This document shows, one piece after another, positions 1 to 8,903 of a DNA stretch of 64,000 nt (positions are counted from its first letter, which is position 1; every line of letters begins with the position of its first letter). The notes beneath the pieces were generated by a model, which saw only the letters and a list, made by a program, of their open reading frames with translations, was not told the origin of the DNA and searched no databases. Location: contig JAUJNX010000003.1 of assembly GCA_030447925.1 (NCBI GenBank), positions 248,001 through 312,000 on the forward strand. Direction: 5' to 3'. A program made the position numbers and the translations under genes. This stretch comes from Egibacteraceae bacterium. GTDB lineage: Bacteria; Actinomycetota; Nitriliruptoria; Euzebyales; Egibacteraceae.

Positions 1-464
1 GTCGAGGACCTGCGCTGGTGGACCGGCTGGGGGCTGGGCGACGTCCGGCGGGCCGCGGCGCCGCGGGCGCGGTGGCGGTCGACCTGGACGGCGCCGCGGG
101 GCTCGTGCTGCCCGGCGACCTAGACCCGGTCGACGCGCCCGCCCCGTGGGTGGCGCTGCTGCCCGCCCTGGACCCCACCCCGATGGGCTGGCAGCAGCGG
201 GACTGGTACCTGGGCCCCCACCGCGCGCCGCTGTTCGACCGCACCGGCAACATCGGACCGACCGTGTGGTCCGACGGGCGCGTCGTGGGCGGCTGGGCGC
301 AGCGGGGGACCGGCGAGGTCGCGGTCCGCCTGCTCGAGGACGTGGGCGCCGAGGCGGCCGCCGCGGTCGACGCCGCCGGGGCCGACCTGGCCGCGAGGAT
401 CGGCCCCGTCCGGGTGACCCCGCGGTTCCGCACCCCGTTGGAGCGGGAGCTGGCCGCGAGCTAG
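1..464 (+). CDS. Winged-helix DNA-binding domain protein (HTH_42/YcaQ-like), 3' part, frameshifted
   Basis: This is the C-terminal part of a protein that starts before the window. The first codons (frame 1) read DLRWWTGWGLGDVRR. The later part (frame 3) reads WVALLPALDPTPMGWQQRDW and then DRTGNIGPTVWSDGRVVGGW, which is the characteristic end of the winged-helix HTH_42 family that includes YcaQ/AlkX-type DNA crosslink glycosylases. The switch between frames falls at about 45-75 and needs one missing base, most likely a sequencing indel in GC-rich DNA. The stop overlaps the stop of the convergent reductase gene. Glycosylase activity is only a family-level possibility; the catalytic part is outside the window. 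Confidence 0.7.
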   Translation, partial: RGPALVDRLGAGRRPAGRGAAGAVAVDLDGAAGLVLPGDLDPVDAPAPWVALLPALDPTPMGWQQRDWYLGPHRAPLFDRTGNIGPTVWSDGRVVGGWAQRGTGEVAVRLLEDVGAEAAAAVDAAGADLAARIGPVRVTPRFRTPLERELAAS

Positions 465-1615
465 GCCCAGCCCTCGCGCGTGGTGAAGGTGAGGTCCTGG
501 CTGCGCAGGCGGGCCAGGTAGGGGTCGCCCAGGCCCACGGCGGGGGTCAGCACGCCGGCGGCCGGGGGCAGGTCGTCGGCGGCCAGGGCCAGCGCCGCCT
601 CGCCGAGCATGACCGCGGTCTCGGTGTAGCCGGGGTCGTCGCCGCGCACCTCGGTGCGGACCCGCCGGCCTCCGCCCTCCCCAGGAGGGTGACGCGGAAC
701 CGGCCCCCGGCGCGCTGCTCCTCGGTCGGTCCCGACCCGGCCGGCCGCAGCCGCGACAGCAGCCGCCGGGTCGGCCCGACCCGCGCGAGCCCGGCGACGA
801 CCCCCAGCGCCGCGACCCCGCCGGCGAGCACCGGCAGGCTCCCGACCCGCGCGTGGTGGCCGTAGCGGAAGTCCGGGCCGTACTCCGGCAGCGCGCGGGC
901 CGAGCGCAGGACGATCTGGGGGTCGATGGTCGGCAGCGGCACCGCCCAGCCGTCGATCTCGGGCACGCGGGCGACCCGCGCGGGCAGCAGGCCGACCCGC
1001 CGGCCGTCGGGCGCGGGCCCCCGGTTCCCCGCCGCGACCGCGCCCAGGTCGGCCGTGGCGATCGCCTCCAGCGCCGACTGCCACGTCCCGCCCGAGAGCC
1101 CGCCGGACCCCGACACGTAGGCGCGGACGGTGATCGGCGCGCCGCGGGGCAGCGCCCGCACGGTCTCGCGCGCCGAGGTCGTGGGGGACGCTGTCGAACC
1201 CGCAGCAGGTGACCACCCGCACGCCCGCCCGGGCCGCGTCGCGGTCGTGGCGCGCGCGGACCCGGTCGACGAAGGCGGGCTCGCCGGTGATGTCGGCGTA
1301 GGAGGTGCCGGAGCGGACGCAGGCCTGGACCACCAGCTCGCCGTGGCGCGCGTAGGGCCCCACGGTGGTGGCCAGCACGCGCGTGCGCGCCGCCAGGTCG
1401 AGCAGGCTCACCAGGTCCGCGGTGTCGGCGATGGCGGTCGCGGGCCGGCGCCCGGCCCGCCCCAGCTCGTCGGCGACCCGGTCGACCCTCGCGCGGTCGC
1501 GCCCGGCGACCGCGATCCGCAACCCGCCCGCGCGTCCCACGACGTGCTCGGCGACCAGCCGGCCGGTGAAGCCCGTCGCGCCGAGCACGACGACGTCGAA
1601 CTCCCGCTCCTCCAT
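461..1615 (-). CDS. Saccharopine dehydrogenase-like NAD(P)-binding reductase, two compensating frameshifts
   Basis: The N-terminus has a Rossmann start (VVVLGATGFTGRLVAEHVV) and then GPYARHGELVVQACVRSGT and YADITGEPAFVD, typical of the saccharopine dehydrogenase / trans-acting enoyl reductase family (about 390-410 aa). The reading frame changes near 1170-1190, continues as VRALPRGAPITVRAYVSGSGG, and changes back at the C4 run at 679-682 to end in YTETAVMLGEAALALA and TFTTREGWA. Two single-base errors that restore the original frame point to sequencing indels in an intact gene of about 385 aa. In related proteins this fold reduces a lipid or polyketide double bond; the substrate here cannot be told. 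Confidence 0.75.
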   Translation of the reverse strand: MEEREFDVVVLGATGFTGRLVAEHVVGRAGGLRIAVAGRDRARVDRVADELGRAGRRPATAIADTADLVSLLDLAARTRVLATTVGPYARHGELVVQACVRSGTSYADITGEPAFVDRVRARHDRDAARAGVRVVTCCGFDSVPHDLGARDRAGAAPRRADHRPRLRVGVRRALGRDVAVGAGGDRHGRPGRGRGGEPGARARRPAGRPAARAGRPRARDRRLGGAAADHRPPDRPALGPRAAGVRPGLPLRPPRAGREPAGARRRGRGAGGRRRARAGRADPAAAVAAAAGRVGTDRGAARRGPVPRHPPGEGGGRRVRTEVRGDDPGYTETAVMLGEAALALAADDLPPAAGVLTPAVGLGDPYLARLRSQDLTFTTREGWA

Positions 1616-1639
1616 GCCCTCCCTCTACCCGGCGGGGCC

Positions 1640-1979
1640 CCCCAGCCCACGTGACGCCCCCCGTCGTAGGTGGCCGGCGCGCGGGGGGCCGCGTCGTCGG
1701 GCGGCGGGAGGTCGGCCAGGTCGCGGTCGTAGGGGGCCGGGGGCTCCTCCGGCGGTGGCGGCCCCGGGTCGGGGTGCAGGTCGGCGCGGCGCCGAGCGGG
1801 GCCGGCCCGCGCGGCGCCGCCGCCGCGCCGGGCTGGGCCAGCTCCGCCAGCGCGTCGAGCGCGACCACCGACTGGCGCAGCACGTCGGCGCGGAGCATGA
1901 GCGCCCGGAGCTGCGCGTCCAGCACGCCGAGCTCGTCCACCACCTGCGCCCGCAGGGCCATCACCAGATCCGGGTCCAT
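1640..1979 (-). CDS. Hypothetical small protein, helical N-terminus and Pro/Asp-rich tail (3' end uncertain)
   Basis: ATG at 1979 follows a good GGGGGAGG ribosome-binding site. The first ~60 residues (MDPDLVMALRAQVVDELG, then two more leucine-rich stretches) look like a helical or coiled-coil segment. After about 1800 the original frame becomes Arg/Thr-rich nonsense, while the neighbouring frame reads an acidic proline-rich tail (DLHPDPGPPPPEEPPAPYD) with normal codon bias. I therefore infer a one-base frameshift near 1790-1800; the true stop is probably near 1625. I do not recognise the family. Confidence 0.4.
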
Positions 1980-2120
1980 CGCCGCCTCCCCCGCCGTCGA
2001 CCCCCCATGGTGCGCCCCCGCCGGTCCCCGTCGGATCGTCCGTCCGGCAGGGATGTTGCGGACACCGGTGCCGCGGGAGGAAGCTGCGACCCCCTGCCGC
2101 CGCCCTGAGGAGACCGCGCG

Positions 2121-4490
2121 TTGACGCGCATCCGCCCGCCGCTGCACCTGCTCCCGCCCGACGCCTACCCGGTGGACCCGTGGCGGCTGGTCGAGTCGCG
2201 CTTCACCCCGGAGCTGCTCGGCCGCACCGAGACGCTGTTCGCGGTCGCCAACGGCTACCTGGGCCTGCGCGGCACCCACGAGGAGGGCCGGCCGGCCGCC
2301 CAGCACGGCACCCTGGTCGCCGGCTTCCACGAGACCTGGCCGATCGAGTACGCCGAGACCGCCTACGGCCTGGCCAAGACGGGCCAGACGATCGTCGACG
2401 TGCCCGACCCGTCGACCATCGCGCTGGCCGTCGACGACGAGCCGCTGTTCCTGCCCACCGCCCACCTGCGCTCCTACGAGCGGTCGCTGGACTTCCGCGC
2501 CGGCCTGCTGGAGCGGCGCCTGCTGTGGGAGACCCCCGCGGGCAAGCAGGTCCAGGTGGTGTCACGGCGCATGGTGTCGCTGGAGCACCGCCACCTGGCG
2601 GTGATGACCTACGAGGTCACGGTCCTCAACGCCGACGCGCCGGTCGTGCTGACCTCGCGCCTGCTGAACCGCCAGGACCAGCGCTCGCGGACGGAGGGGA
2701 CGGGGGAGACCGACCCGCGCAAGGGCAAGGTCTTCGACCACCGCGTCCTGGTCGACGGCCTGCGCTCGGCGGTGGACCAGCGCATCGTCCTGGGCTACAC
2801 GGTGGCGAACAGCCGCATGACCCTGGGCTGCGGCGTCGACCACCTGGTGACCACCGAGGCCGACCACACCTGGCGGACCGACGTCGACGACGACGGCGGC
2901 GACGTCACGCTGATGGTCGACGCCCGGGCGGGGCAGACCGTCCGGCTGGTCAAGTACGCCAGCTACCACGTCTCGCGCAGCGTCGAGCCGGGCGAGCTTA
3001 CCGACCGCGCGGAGCAGGTGCTGGACCGGGCGAAGCGCAAGGGCACCGGCACGCTGTCGGCCTCGCAGCGCCACCTGCTCGACGCCTTCTGGCACCGCTC
3101 CGACGTCGAAGTCGACGGCGACCCGCAGGTGCAGCAGGCGGTGCGCTGGAACCTGTTCATGCTCGCCCAGGCGGCGATCCGCGCGGAGGGCACCGGCATC
3201 CCGGCGAAGGGGCTGACCGGCCACGGCTACGAGGGCCAGTACTTCTGGGACATCGAGATGTACATGCACCCGTTCCTGGTGCACGCCCTGCCGCGGGTCG
3301 CGAGCAACCTGCTGCGCTTCCGCCACAGCATGCTCCCCGACGCGCGGGCGCGGGCGCGGGAGCTGGGGCAGGACGGCGCCCTGTTCCCCTGGCGCACCAT
3401 CGACGGCCAGGAGGCGTCGGCCTACTACCAGGCGGGCACCGCGCAGTACCACCTCAACGCCGACGTCGCCCACGCCGTCACCCGCTACGTCGACCTGACC
3501 GGTGACAGCGACCTGCTCGACGAGGCCGGCGCCGAGATCCTGGTCGAGACCGCCCGCCTGTGGGAGGACCTCGGCTTCCACGGCGACGACGACGCGTTCC
3601 ACCTGCACAGCGTCACCGGCCCCGACGAGTACACGACCGTCGTCAACGACAACGCCTTCACCAACCTGATGGCGCGGCGCAACCTGCGCACAGCGGCCGA
3701 GCTGCTGGAGCGCCTCGCCGAGGAGCGGCCGGAGCACTTCGCGATGCTCGCCGAGCACGTGCGCCTCCAGGGCGACGAGCCTGCGCGCTGGCGCCGCGCC
3801 GCGGACCACATGTTCGTCCCGTACAACGAGCGGCGCGGGATCATCCCCCAGGACGCCCACTTCCTGGAGCGTGAGGTCTGGGACTTCGCGAACACGCCCG
3901 CGGAGAACTACCCGCTCCTGCTGCACTACCACCCGCTGGTGATCTACCGCTTCCAGGTGCTGAAGCAGGCCGATGTCGTGCTCGCGATGTTCGTGCTGGG
4001 CGACGAGTTCTCGCTGGAGGAGAAGCGGCGCAACCTCGCCTACTACGAGCCGCTGACCACGGGCGACTCGTCGCTGTCCCCGCCGGCGCAGAGCATCGTC
4101 GCCGCGGAGGTCGGGGCCGCGACCCCGGCCATGGAGCACTTCCGTCACGCCCTGTTCATGGACCTCGGCGACGTCGCGGGCAACGCCGACGACGGCGTGC
4201 ACGTCGCGTCCGCCGGCGGGGTGTGGATGGCGCTGGCCTACGGCTTCGGCGGGCTGCGCGACCACCGCGGCCGGCTGTCGTTCGACCCGCGCCTGCCCGC
4301 CGCCTGGTCGCGCCTGTCCTACCGCGCGTCGTGCCAGGGCCGGCTGGTCCGCGCCGACGTCACCCACGAGGCCCTCACCCTCACCCTGCTCGAGGGCGAG
4401 CCCCTCGAGGTCCACGTCCGCCGCCGCCCCGTCACCCTCACCCCCGACACCCCCGCCACCATCGCCCTCACCCCACCCGCCACTCTCTAG
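2121..4490 (+). CDS. Glycoside hydrolase family 65 protein (disaccharide phosphorylase or hydrolase)
   Basis: Full-length GH65 protein of 789 aa, the usual size for maltose/trehalose/kojibiose phosphorylases and related hydrolases. It has the N-terminal beta-sandwich (ESRFTPELLGRTETLFAVAN), the central (alpha/alpha)6 barrel with KGLTGHGYEGQYFWD and QEASAYYQAGTAQYHLNAD, and the catalytic acid Glu at about residue 503 in TGPDEYTTVVNDN, followed by a small C-terminal beta domain. The TTG start at 2121 is supported by GAGGAGA just upstream. It acts in the cytoplasm on an alpha-linked glucose disaccharide; which linkage, and whether phosphate or water is the acceptor, cannot be read safely from sequence. 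Its stop overlaps the convergent MocR gene by 4 bp. Confidence 0.9.
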   Translation: MTRIRPPLHLLPPDAYPVDPWRLVESRFTPELLGRTETLFAVANGYLGLRGTHEEGRPAAQHGTLVAGFHETWPIEYAETAYGLAKTGQTIVDVPDPSTIALAVDDEPLFLPTAHLRSYERSLDFRAGLLERRLLWETPAGKQVQVVSRRMVSLEHRHLAVMTYEVTVLNADAPVVLTSRLLNRQDQRSRTEGTGETDPRKGKVFDHRVLVDGLRSAVDQRIVLGYTVANSRMTLGCGVDHLVTTEADHTWRTDVDDDGGDVTLMVDARAGQTVRLVKYASYHVSRSVEPGELTDRAEQVLDRAKRKGTGTLSASQRHLLDAFWHRSDVEVDGDPQVQQAVRWNLFMLAQAAIRAEGTGIPAKGLTGHGYEGQYFWDIEMYMHPFLVHALPRVASNLLRFRHSMLPDARARARELGQDGALFPWRTIDGQEASAYYQAGTAQYHLNADVAHAVTRYVDLTGDSDLLDEAGAEILVETARLWEDLGFHGDDDAFHLHSVTGPDEYTTVVNDNAFTNLMARRNLRTAAELLERLAEERPEHFAMLAEHVRLQGDEPARWRRAADHMFVPYNERRGIIPQDAHFLEREVWDFANTPAENYPLLLHYHPLVIYRFQVLKQADVVLAMFVLGDEFSLEEKRRNLAYYEPLTTGDSSLSPPAQSIVAAEVGAATPAMEHFRHALFMDLGDVAGNADDGVHVASAGGVWMALAYGFGGLRDHRGRLSFDPRLPAAWSRLSYRASCQGRLVRADVTHEALTLTLLEGEPLEVHVRRRPVTLTPDTPATIALTPPATL

Positions 4491-5887
4491 CCCGGCCGGC
4501 CGGGCAGCACGGCGGCGAGGTGGGCGGCGGCGGCGGCGAGGTCGGCGGGTGGGGCGGCGGCGTAGCTCACGCGCAGGTGGGGGCCGGGAGGGTCGGCGGG
4601 GAAGAAGGGGCGGCCGGGGGCGACCGCCACCCCGCGGGCCAGCAGGGCGGCCACCACCGCCGCCTCGTCGGTCCCCGGCGGCAGCGGCAGCCACGCGGTC
4701 AGCCCGCCGCCCGGCCGAGCCGGCAGCGCCAGGCCGGGCAGCTCGCGGGTGAGGGCGGCCCACAGCGCGTCGCGGCGCTCCCGCAGCGTGCGGCGCAGAC
4801 CGGCGAGGTGGCGCCGCCAGCCCGCGGAGGTGAGCACCTCCACGGCGGTGTGCTGGAGCAGCGGGGCGGTGAACAGGCCCGAGGACACCGCCACCTGGCG
4901 GATGCGGGCCGCCGCGGGCCCGGAGGCGGCCACCCCCGCGATGCGCAGGCCCGCGGCGACCGGCTTGCTGAGGCTGCGGATGTGCACGACGTGGCCACCC
5001 GGGTCCATGCAGCGCAGCGGCGGCGGGGTCGGCCCGTCCAGGTCGAGGTCGCGGACCCAGTCGTCCTCGACGACGAACGCACCGGCATCGGCGGCGGCCG
5101 CGAGCACCGCCTCGCGCCGCCCGGCCGCCAGCGTCGCCCCGGTCGGGTTGGCGTGGCGGGGCTGGCAGGCGACGACCGTCGCCCCCGTGCGGGCCAGGGC
5201 GCTGCGCAGCAGGTCGGGGCGGACGCCGTCGGCGTCGACGGGCACGGGCACCGGGACCAGCCCGGCGGCGCGGGCCGCCGCGAGGGTGCCCAGGTAGGTG
5301 GGCGACTCGATCAGCACGGGGGAGCCCGGCCGTCCCAGCGCGCGCAGGACCGTGGTGAGCGCGGCCTGGCCGCCGGGCGTCACGGTGATGCCGTCGGGCC
5401 GCACGGCGGCGTCGAGCTCCGCGGCGAACAGCTCGCGCAGCTCCGCCACCCCGGCCGGGTCCGCTCGGGTCCAGGCGCTGTCGCGCCGCGCGACCCTGCC
5501 GGCGGCGGCGGCCAGCAGACCCGCGGGCTGCAGCGAGCGGTCGGGGTAGCTGCTGGTCAGCGACAGCACGCCGGGCGGCGGCACCGCGACCATGCGCTCC
5601 ACGTCCTCCGCGCCGGCCGGCTGCGCCGCCAGCGCCGCCGCCTGCCAGCCCAGGTCCGCGGGGGCGCGCGCCGGCGCGGGCGCGGCCGCGTACACCCCCT
5701 CGCCGGGACGCGTCACCACCAGCCCGCGGGCCCGCAGCAGCGCCATCGCGCGCTGCACCGTGACGGGTCCGGCGGAGTAGCGCGCCTGCAGCGCCCGGGT
5801 CGACGGCAGGCGCGTGCCGGCCGGGAGGGCACGGATCTCGGGGGCGAGTGCGGCGGCCAGACGGTCGGCGGCGCTACTCTCGGGCAT
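4487..5887 (-). CDS. MocR-type transcription factor (GntR DNA-binding domain fused to PLP aminotransferase fold)
   Basis: 466 aa. An N-terminal GntR winged helix (residues ~5-75: LPAGTRLPSTRALQARY, then VQRAMALLRARGLV) is followed by a fold-type I aminotransferase domain with NPTGATLAAGRREAV, VVEDDWVRDLDLDG and the PLP-lysine region HIRSLSKPVAAGLRIAG. This is the MocR/PdxR/GabR architecture: regulators that sense PLP or an amino compound. It is divergent from an EamA transporter, and the two start codons overlap (CATG at 5885-5888) inside an 11-bp inverted repeat. It probably controls itself and the transporter through that site. Confidence 0.9.
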   Translation of the reverse strand: MPESSAADRLAAALAPEIRALPAGTRLPSTRALQARYSAGPVTVQRAMALLRARGLVVTRPGEGVYAAAPAPARAPADLGWQAAALAAQPAGAEDVERMVAVPPPGVLSLTSSYPDRSLQPAGLLAAAAGRVARRDSAWTRADPAGVAELRELFAAELDAAVRPDGITVTPGGQAALTTVLRALGRPGSPVLIESPTYLGTLAAARAAGLVPVPVPVDADGVRPDLLRSALARTGATVVACQPRHANPTGATLAAGRREAVLAAAADAGAFVVEDDWVRDLDLDGPTPPPLRCMDPGGHVVHIRSLSKPVAAGLRIAGVAASGPAAARIRQVAVSSGLFTAPLLQHTAVEVLTSAGWRRHLAGLRRTLRERRDALWAALTRELPGLALPARPGGGLTAWLPLPPGTDEAAVVAALLARGVAVAPGRPFFPADPPGPHLRVSYAAAPPADLAAAAAHLAAVLPGRPG

Positions 5888-5910
5888 GAAGATAGAGAGT
5901 AGCGCTACTG
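5871..5910. promoter_or_regulatory. Divergent operator-promoter spanning both start codons of the MocR and EamA genes
   Basis: Arms GCGCTACTCTC (5871-5881) and GAGAGTAGCGC (5895-5905) form a perfect 11-bp inverted repeat around the overlapping starts. A third half-site overlaps as the 12-bp palindrome AGTAGCGCTACT (5898-5909). Each arm contains TACTCT, a TAnnnT -10 element: 5875-5880 lies 5 nt before the rightward ATG, and the mirror copy (5901-5896) lies 8 nt before the leftward ATG. Both genes would therefore be leaderless, and a regulator bound here would block both promoters. Binding by the adjacent MocR protein is inferred. Confidence 0.7.
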
Positions 5911-6852
5911 TCGCGTCGCGGGAAGCGCGCGGCCTCGCGTGGGGCGCGGTCGGCGTGGCCGCCTTCAGCCTCACCGTTCCGGTGACCCGGGTGGCCGCAC
6001 CTGTGCTCGGCGGCTGGACGGTCGGCTTCGGGCGCGCGGTGGGCGCCGGGGTCCTCGCGCTGGCGGCGCTCGCGCTGACCCGCTCGCCGCTGCTGCCCCC
6101 GCGGGCGATCCGCGGGCGGGTGGCGGTCGTCGGCGCCGGGGTGGTGCTCGGGTTCCCCGTGCTCACCAGCCTGGCGCTGGAGGCGGTCCCCGCGGCGCAC
6201 GCCGCCGTCGTGATCGGGCTGCTGCCGGCCGCCACCGCGGGGATGGCGGTGGTGCGCGCCGGTGAGCGGCCCAGCGGGCGCTACTGGGCCGCGATGGCGC
6301 TGGGCGTCCTGGGCGTCGCCGCCTTCGCCGTCAGCGAGGGCGCGGGCGGCCCGGACCCGGCCGACCTGCTCCTGCTGGGCGCCGTCGCCGCCGGGGCGAT
6401 CGGCTACGCCGAGGGCGCCGTCCTCAGCCGCGACCACGGCGGGTGGCGGGTGATCAGCTGGGCGCTGGTCGTCACCGCCCCCGTCACCGTCCCGCTGACC
6501 GCGTGGGCCGTCGCCGCGGGCGATGTCGACGGTCCCGTCGGCGCGGCCCCGTGGGCAGGCTTCGCCTACGTCACCGCGGTGAGCATGTTCCTCGGCTTCT
6601 TCGCCTGGTACGCGGGGCTCGCCACCGGTGGGACTCGGCTTCTTCGCCTGGTACGCGGGGCTCGCCACCGGCGGGGTCGCCCGCGGCCGCCAGCTCCAGC
6701 TCCGCCAGCCGTTCCTCCGCCTGGGCTGGGCGGTCTGGCTGCTGGGCGAGACCGTGACCGCGGCCAACCTCGCCGCCGCCGCGGTCGTCCTCCTCGCCGT
6801 CGCCCTCGGCCGCCGCACCGCCGTCGCCACCCCTGCCCGCGGCCGGGACTAG
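5886..6852 (+). CDS. EamA/DMT-family transporter, disrupted by a 43-bp tandem duplication
   Basis: A ten-TM drug/metabolite transporter by pattern: two EamA halves, beginning AWGAVGVAAFSLTVPVTRVAAP and ending AVWLLGETVTAANLAAA. The frame is open to about 6630 and then lost, because 43 bp (6591-6633) are repeated at 6634-6676. The correct frame resumes in the second unit and runs to the TAG at 6850-6852. Removing one unit restores a protein of about 307 aa, normal for the family. The duplication is either a slippage mutation or an assembly error. The divergent MocR regulator suggests that an amino acid, amine or vitamin-like compound is transported. Confidence 0.75.
6591..6676 (+). repeat. Tandem duplication, 2 x 43 bp, inside the EamA gene
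   Basis: The stretch starting CTCGGCTTCTTCGCCTGG at 6591 recurs at 6634 with one mismatch near its end. The unit length is not a multiple of three, so it shifts the frame of the transporter gene. Confidence 0.9.
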
Positions 6853-7286
6853 CCCTCCGCGGGCAGCGATCGGGGGGTGATGCTGGGGAAGCGGCGGAAG
6901 TCCCGGTCCTCGGTGAGGATCGTCGTGACCCCGTGCTCCCGGCAGACGGCGGCGATCTCGGCGTCGAGGACGAGGTTGCCCGCTCCGCCGGCCTCGTCCA
7001 GCGCGGCGCGCAGCAACGGCCAGAACCGGGCTCCGGGGTGCAGGATCTGCACGGACGGGCTGGCCAGGAGCGCCTCGACGGCCTCGACCGCCACGGCGCG
7101 GGGGCTCGGCGGGTCGAAGATGCGGGGGTGGGTGACGACGCGGAGGAACTCGCCGAGCACGAAGACGGGGAGCGCCCAGGCGTCGTCCCCCTCGGCCAGC
7201 TCCGCGAGCGCGGCGGTCGCGCGGGGGTGCGGTGGTGACTCCGCCCGGTGGGCGTACACCAGGATGTTGGTGTCGACGGCGATCAC
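6849..7286 (-). CDS. vapC: VapC-type PIN-domain ribonuclease toxin
   Basis: 145 aa PIN-domain protein with the expected acidic residues: Asp5 in MIAVDTNILVYAH, a Glu in VFVLGEFLRVV, an Asp in LVLDAEIAAVC and a late TEDRDF. In type II toxin-antitoxin systems such proteins cleave tRNA or rRNA in the cytoplasm until bound by the antitoxin. Its start overlaps the stop of the upstream ribbon-helix-helix gene (7283-7286), the standard arrangement in which the antitoxin is made first. The 3' end runs up to the stop of the convergent EamA gene. The RNA target is unknown. Confidence 0.88.
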   Translation of the reverse strand: MIAVDTNILVYAHRAESPPHPRATAALAELAEGDDAWALPVFVLGEFLRVVTHPRIFDPPSPRAVAVEAVEALLASPSVQILHPGARFWPLLRAALDEAGGAGNLVLDAEIAAVCREHGVTTILTEDRDFRRFPSITPRSLPAEG

Positions 7287-7519
7287 GCCTGCTCGGCCAT
7301 GCGGTCCTCCAGCGCGTCCCGGTCCGCCGGGTCGACGGGCGGGGGCCGGCGTCCGGCGACGACCGGGAACGCCAGGCGGAAGCGGCCCCGGGCGGGGGCT
7401 GCGTGCAGGCGTGCCCGCAGCGCGTCCTCCACGACGGCGGTGAGCGTCGTCCCGCGCTCCGCTGCGTGCTGCTTGGCCCGGCGGAGCAGTTCCTCGTCCA
7501 GATTGAGCGTCGTCTTCAT
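7283..7519 (-). CDS. vapB: VapB-type ribbon-helix-helix antitoxin
   Basis: 78 aa. The N-terminus MKTTLNLDEELLRRAKQHA is a ribbon-helix-helix DNA-binding strand and helix, followed by GTTLTAVVEDALRARL and a C-terminal tail that should occupy the toxin active site. ATG at 7519 is preferred over the in-frame ATG at 7531 because the RHH strand begins directly there and a TATGGT -10 (7532-7527) lies 7 nt upstream, giving a leaderless message. The antitoxin normally represses its own promoter together with the toxin. Confidence 0.85.
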   Translation of the reverse strand: MKTTLNLDEELLRRAKQHAAERGTTLTAVVEDALRARLHAAPARGRFRLAFPVVAGRRPPPVDPADRDALEDRMAEQA

Positions 7520-7553
7520 CCTTACAACCATATGCCGAGAGCCAGATGTACGG

Positions 7554-8813
7554 CTAGCGGGCGGCGCAGGTGCGCAGGATGGTGAGGGCGAGGGTGCGGG
7601 TGCAGGCGAGCAGCTCGGGGATCGGGACGCGCTCGTCGGGGGCGTGGGCGTGGCGGACGTCGCCGGGGCCGAACTGGACCGTGGGGATCGCGGCGGCCTC
7701 GTAGAGGCGCAGGTCGCTGCCGTAGGGGCCGGCCCAGGTGGCGGGCTCCCGGGCCGCCGCGTCGCGGGCGGCGGCGGCGACCCGGTCGGGCAGGGACCGG
7801 TCCGCCGACGGCCCGCCGCTCGCGAACTGCCCGCCGCCCCAGACGACCTCGACGGGGTGGGCGCGCAACCAGGGGTCGCGCCCGCAGGCGTCGGCGACCG
7901 CGGCCTCCAGGGACGCGCGCGCGTGGGCGGCGGGCTCGCCCAGGGCGACGCCCAGCCGGCCCTCGGCGACGAGCTCGTCGGCCACGCTGCTCGGCCAGTC
8001 GCCCGCACGCAACGTGCCGATGCTCAGCGCGTAGGGCAGGCGCCAGCGGTCGAACAGCGGGTGGGTGTCGGCGTTGCGCCGCGCCTCCAGGTCGCGCAGC
8101 GCCTGCCACACGGGCCAGAAGCGCTCGATCGCGTCGACCCCCGACAGCCGGACGCTCGCGTGCGCCGACCGCCCGGGGACGCGCAGCGTGAACGTGAGCG
8201 CCCCGGCGTTGGCGGGGACGACGTCCAGCCCGGTGGGCTCGGCGATGACGCAGGCGTCGCCGCGGTGGCCACGCAGCAGGGTGGCGAACGACCCCAGGCC
8301 GCCGTCCTCCTCCCCGACGACGGCGTGCACCGCGACCGACCCGCGCAGGTCCACCCCGGCGGCGACGACGGCCTGGAGGGCGAGCAGCTGGCAGGCCAGC
8401 CCGCCCTTCATGTCGCACGCCCCACGACCCCAGACCGCGTCGTCGGCGACCTCGCCGGCGAAGGGGTCCCCGCGCGTCCACTGCGACAGGTCACCGGGAG
8501 GGACGACGTCGACGTGGCCGTTGAGGACCAGGCGCGGGCCGTCGCCCCCGCCCACGGTGCCGACCACCCCCCAGGCCTCCGTGCGCGGGACCTCCCAGCC
8601 GGGGAAGGCGTCGTGGCCGGTCACCTCGCCGAGGTCGATCGGCCAGCGGTCCACGTCACAGCCCAGCGCCGCCAGCCGGTCGGCGACCCAGTGCTGCGGC
8701 GCGGACTCGCCGTCCCCGCCGGTGATGCTGGTCATGCGCACCAGCTCGCGGGTCACCTCCACGACCTCGTCACCGTCGACGGCGGCCAGCACCGCCGCCT
8801 CCACGTCGTCCAT
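7554..8813 (-). CDS. M20-family metallopeptidase (ArgE/DapE-like deacylase)
   Basis: 419 aa. Zinc-site motifs of the M20 family are present: LVLNGHVDVVPPGD (His and Asp), WGRGACDMKGGLACQ (bridging Asp), AVVGEEDGGLGS (catalytic and metal Glu) and a late His in GDVRHAHAPDERV. The dimerisation-domain motif GRSAHASVRLSGVDAIE is also there. Family members remove acyl or aminoacyl groups from amino acids in the cytoplasm (acetylornithine, succinyl-DAP, carboxypeptidase G2-like). No arginine or lysine biosynthesis genes adjoin it, so a catabolic or broad-specificity role is as likely. It is divergent from the flavin oxidoreductase at 8977. Confidence 0.88.
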   Translation of the reverse strand: MDDVEAAVLAAVDGDEVVEVTRELVRMTSITGGDGESAPQHWVADRLAALGCDVDRWPIDLGEVTGHDAFPGWEVPRTEAWGVVGTVGGGDGPRLVLNGHVDVVPPGDLSQWTRGDPFAGEVADDAVWGRGACDMKGGLACQLLALQAVVAAGVDLRGSVAVHAVVGEEDGGLGSFATLLRGHRGDACVIAEPTGLDVVPANAGALTFTLRVPGRSAHASVRLSGVDAIERFWPVWQALRDLEARRNADTHPLFDRWRLPYALSIGTLRAGDWPSSVADELVAEGRLGVALGEPAAHARASLEAAVADACGRDPWLRAHPVEVVWGGGQFASGGPSADRSLPDRVAAAARDAAAREPATWAGPYGSDLRLYEAAAIPTVQFGPGDVRHAHAPDERVPIPELLACTRTLALTILRTCAAR

Positions 8814-8903
8814 GCCCCAGGTCCTCCGCTCGTCCGTCCCGGCAGTGTGACCTGGCGGGCGGCAGGGCTGCGCCAGGCCCGCGGGGAGGTGACGAAGCGC
8901 TGA

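Noticed and set aside
120..2465. Very long open frames on the strand opposite to real genes (also about 2562-4763, 8770-11178 and 12926-15691 on the minus strand)
   Set aside because: In DNA this GC-rich, stop codons are rare in every frame. These frames show low-complexity Arg/Gly/Ala composition and no family motifs, while the opposite strand carries clear domains.
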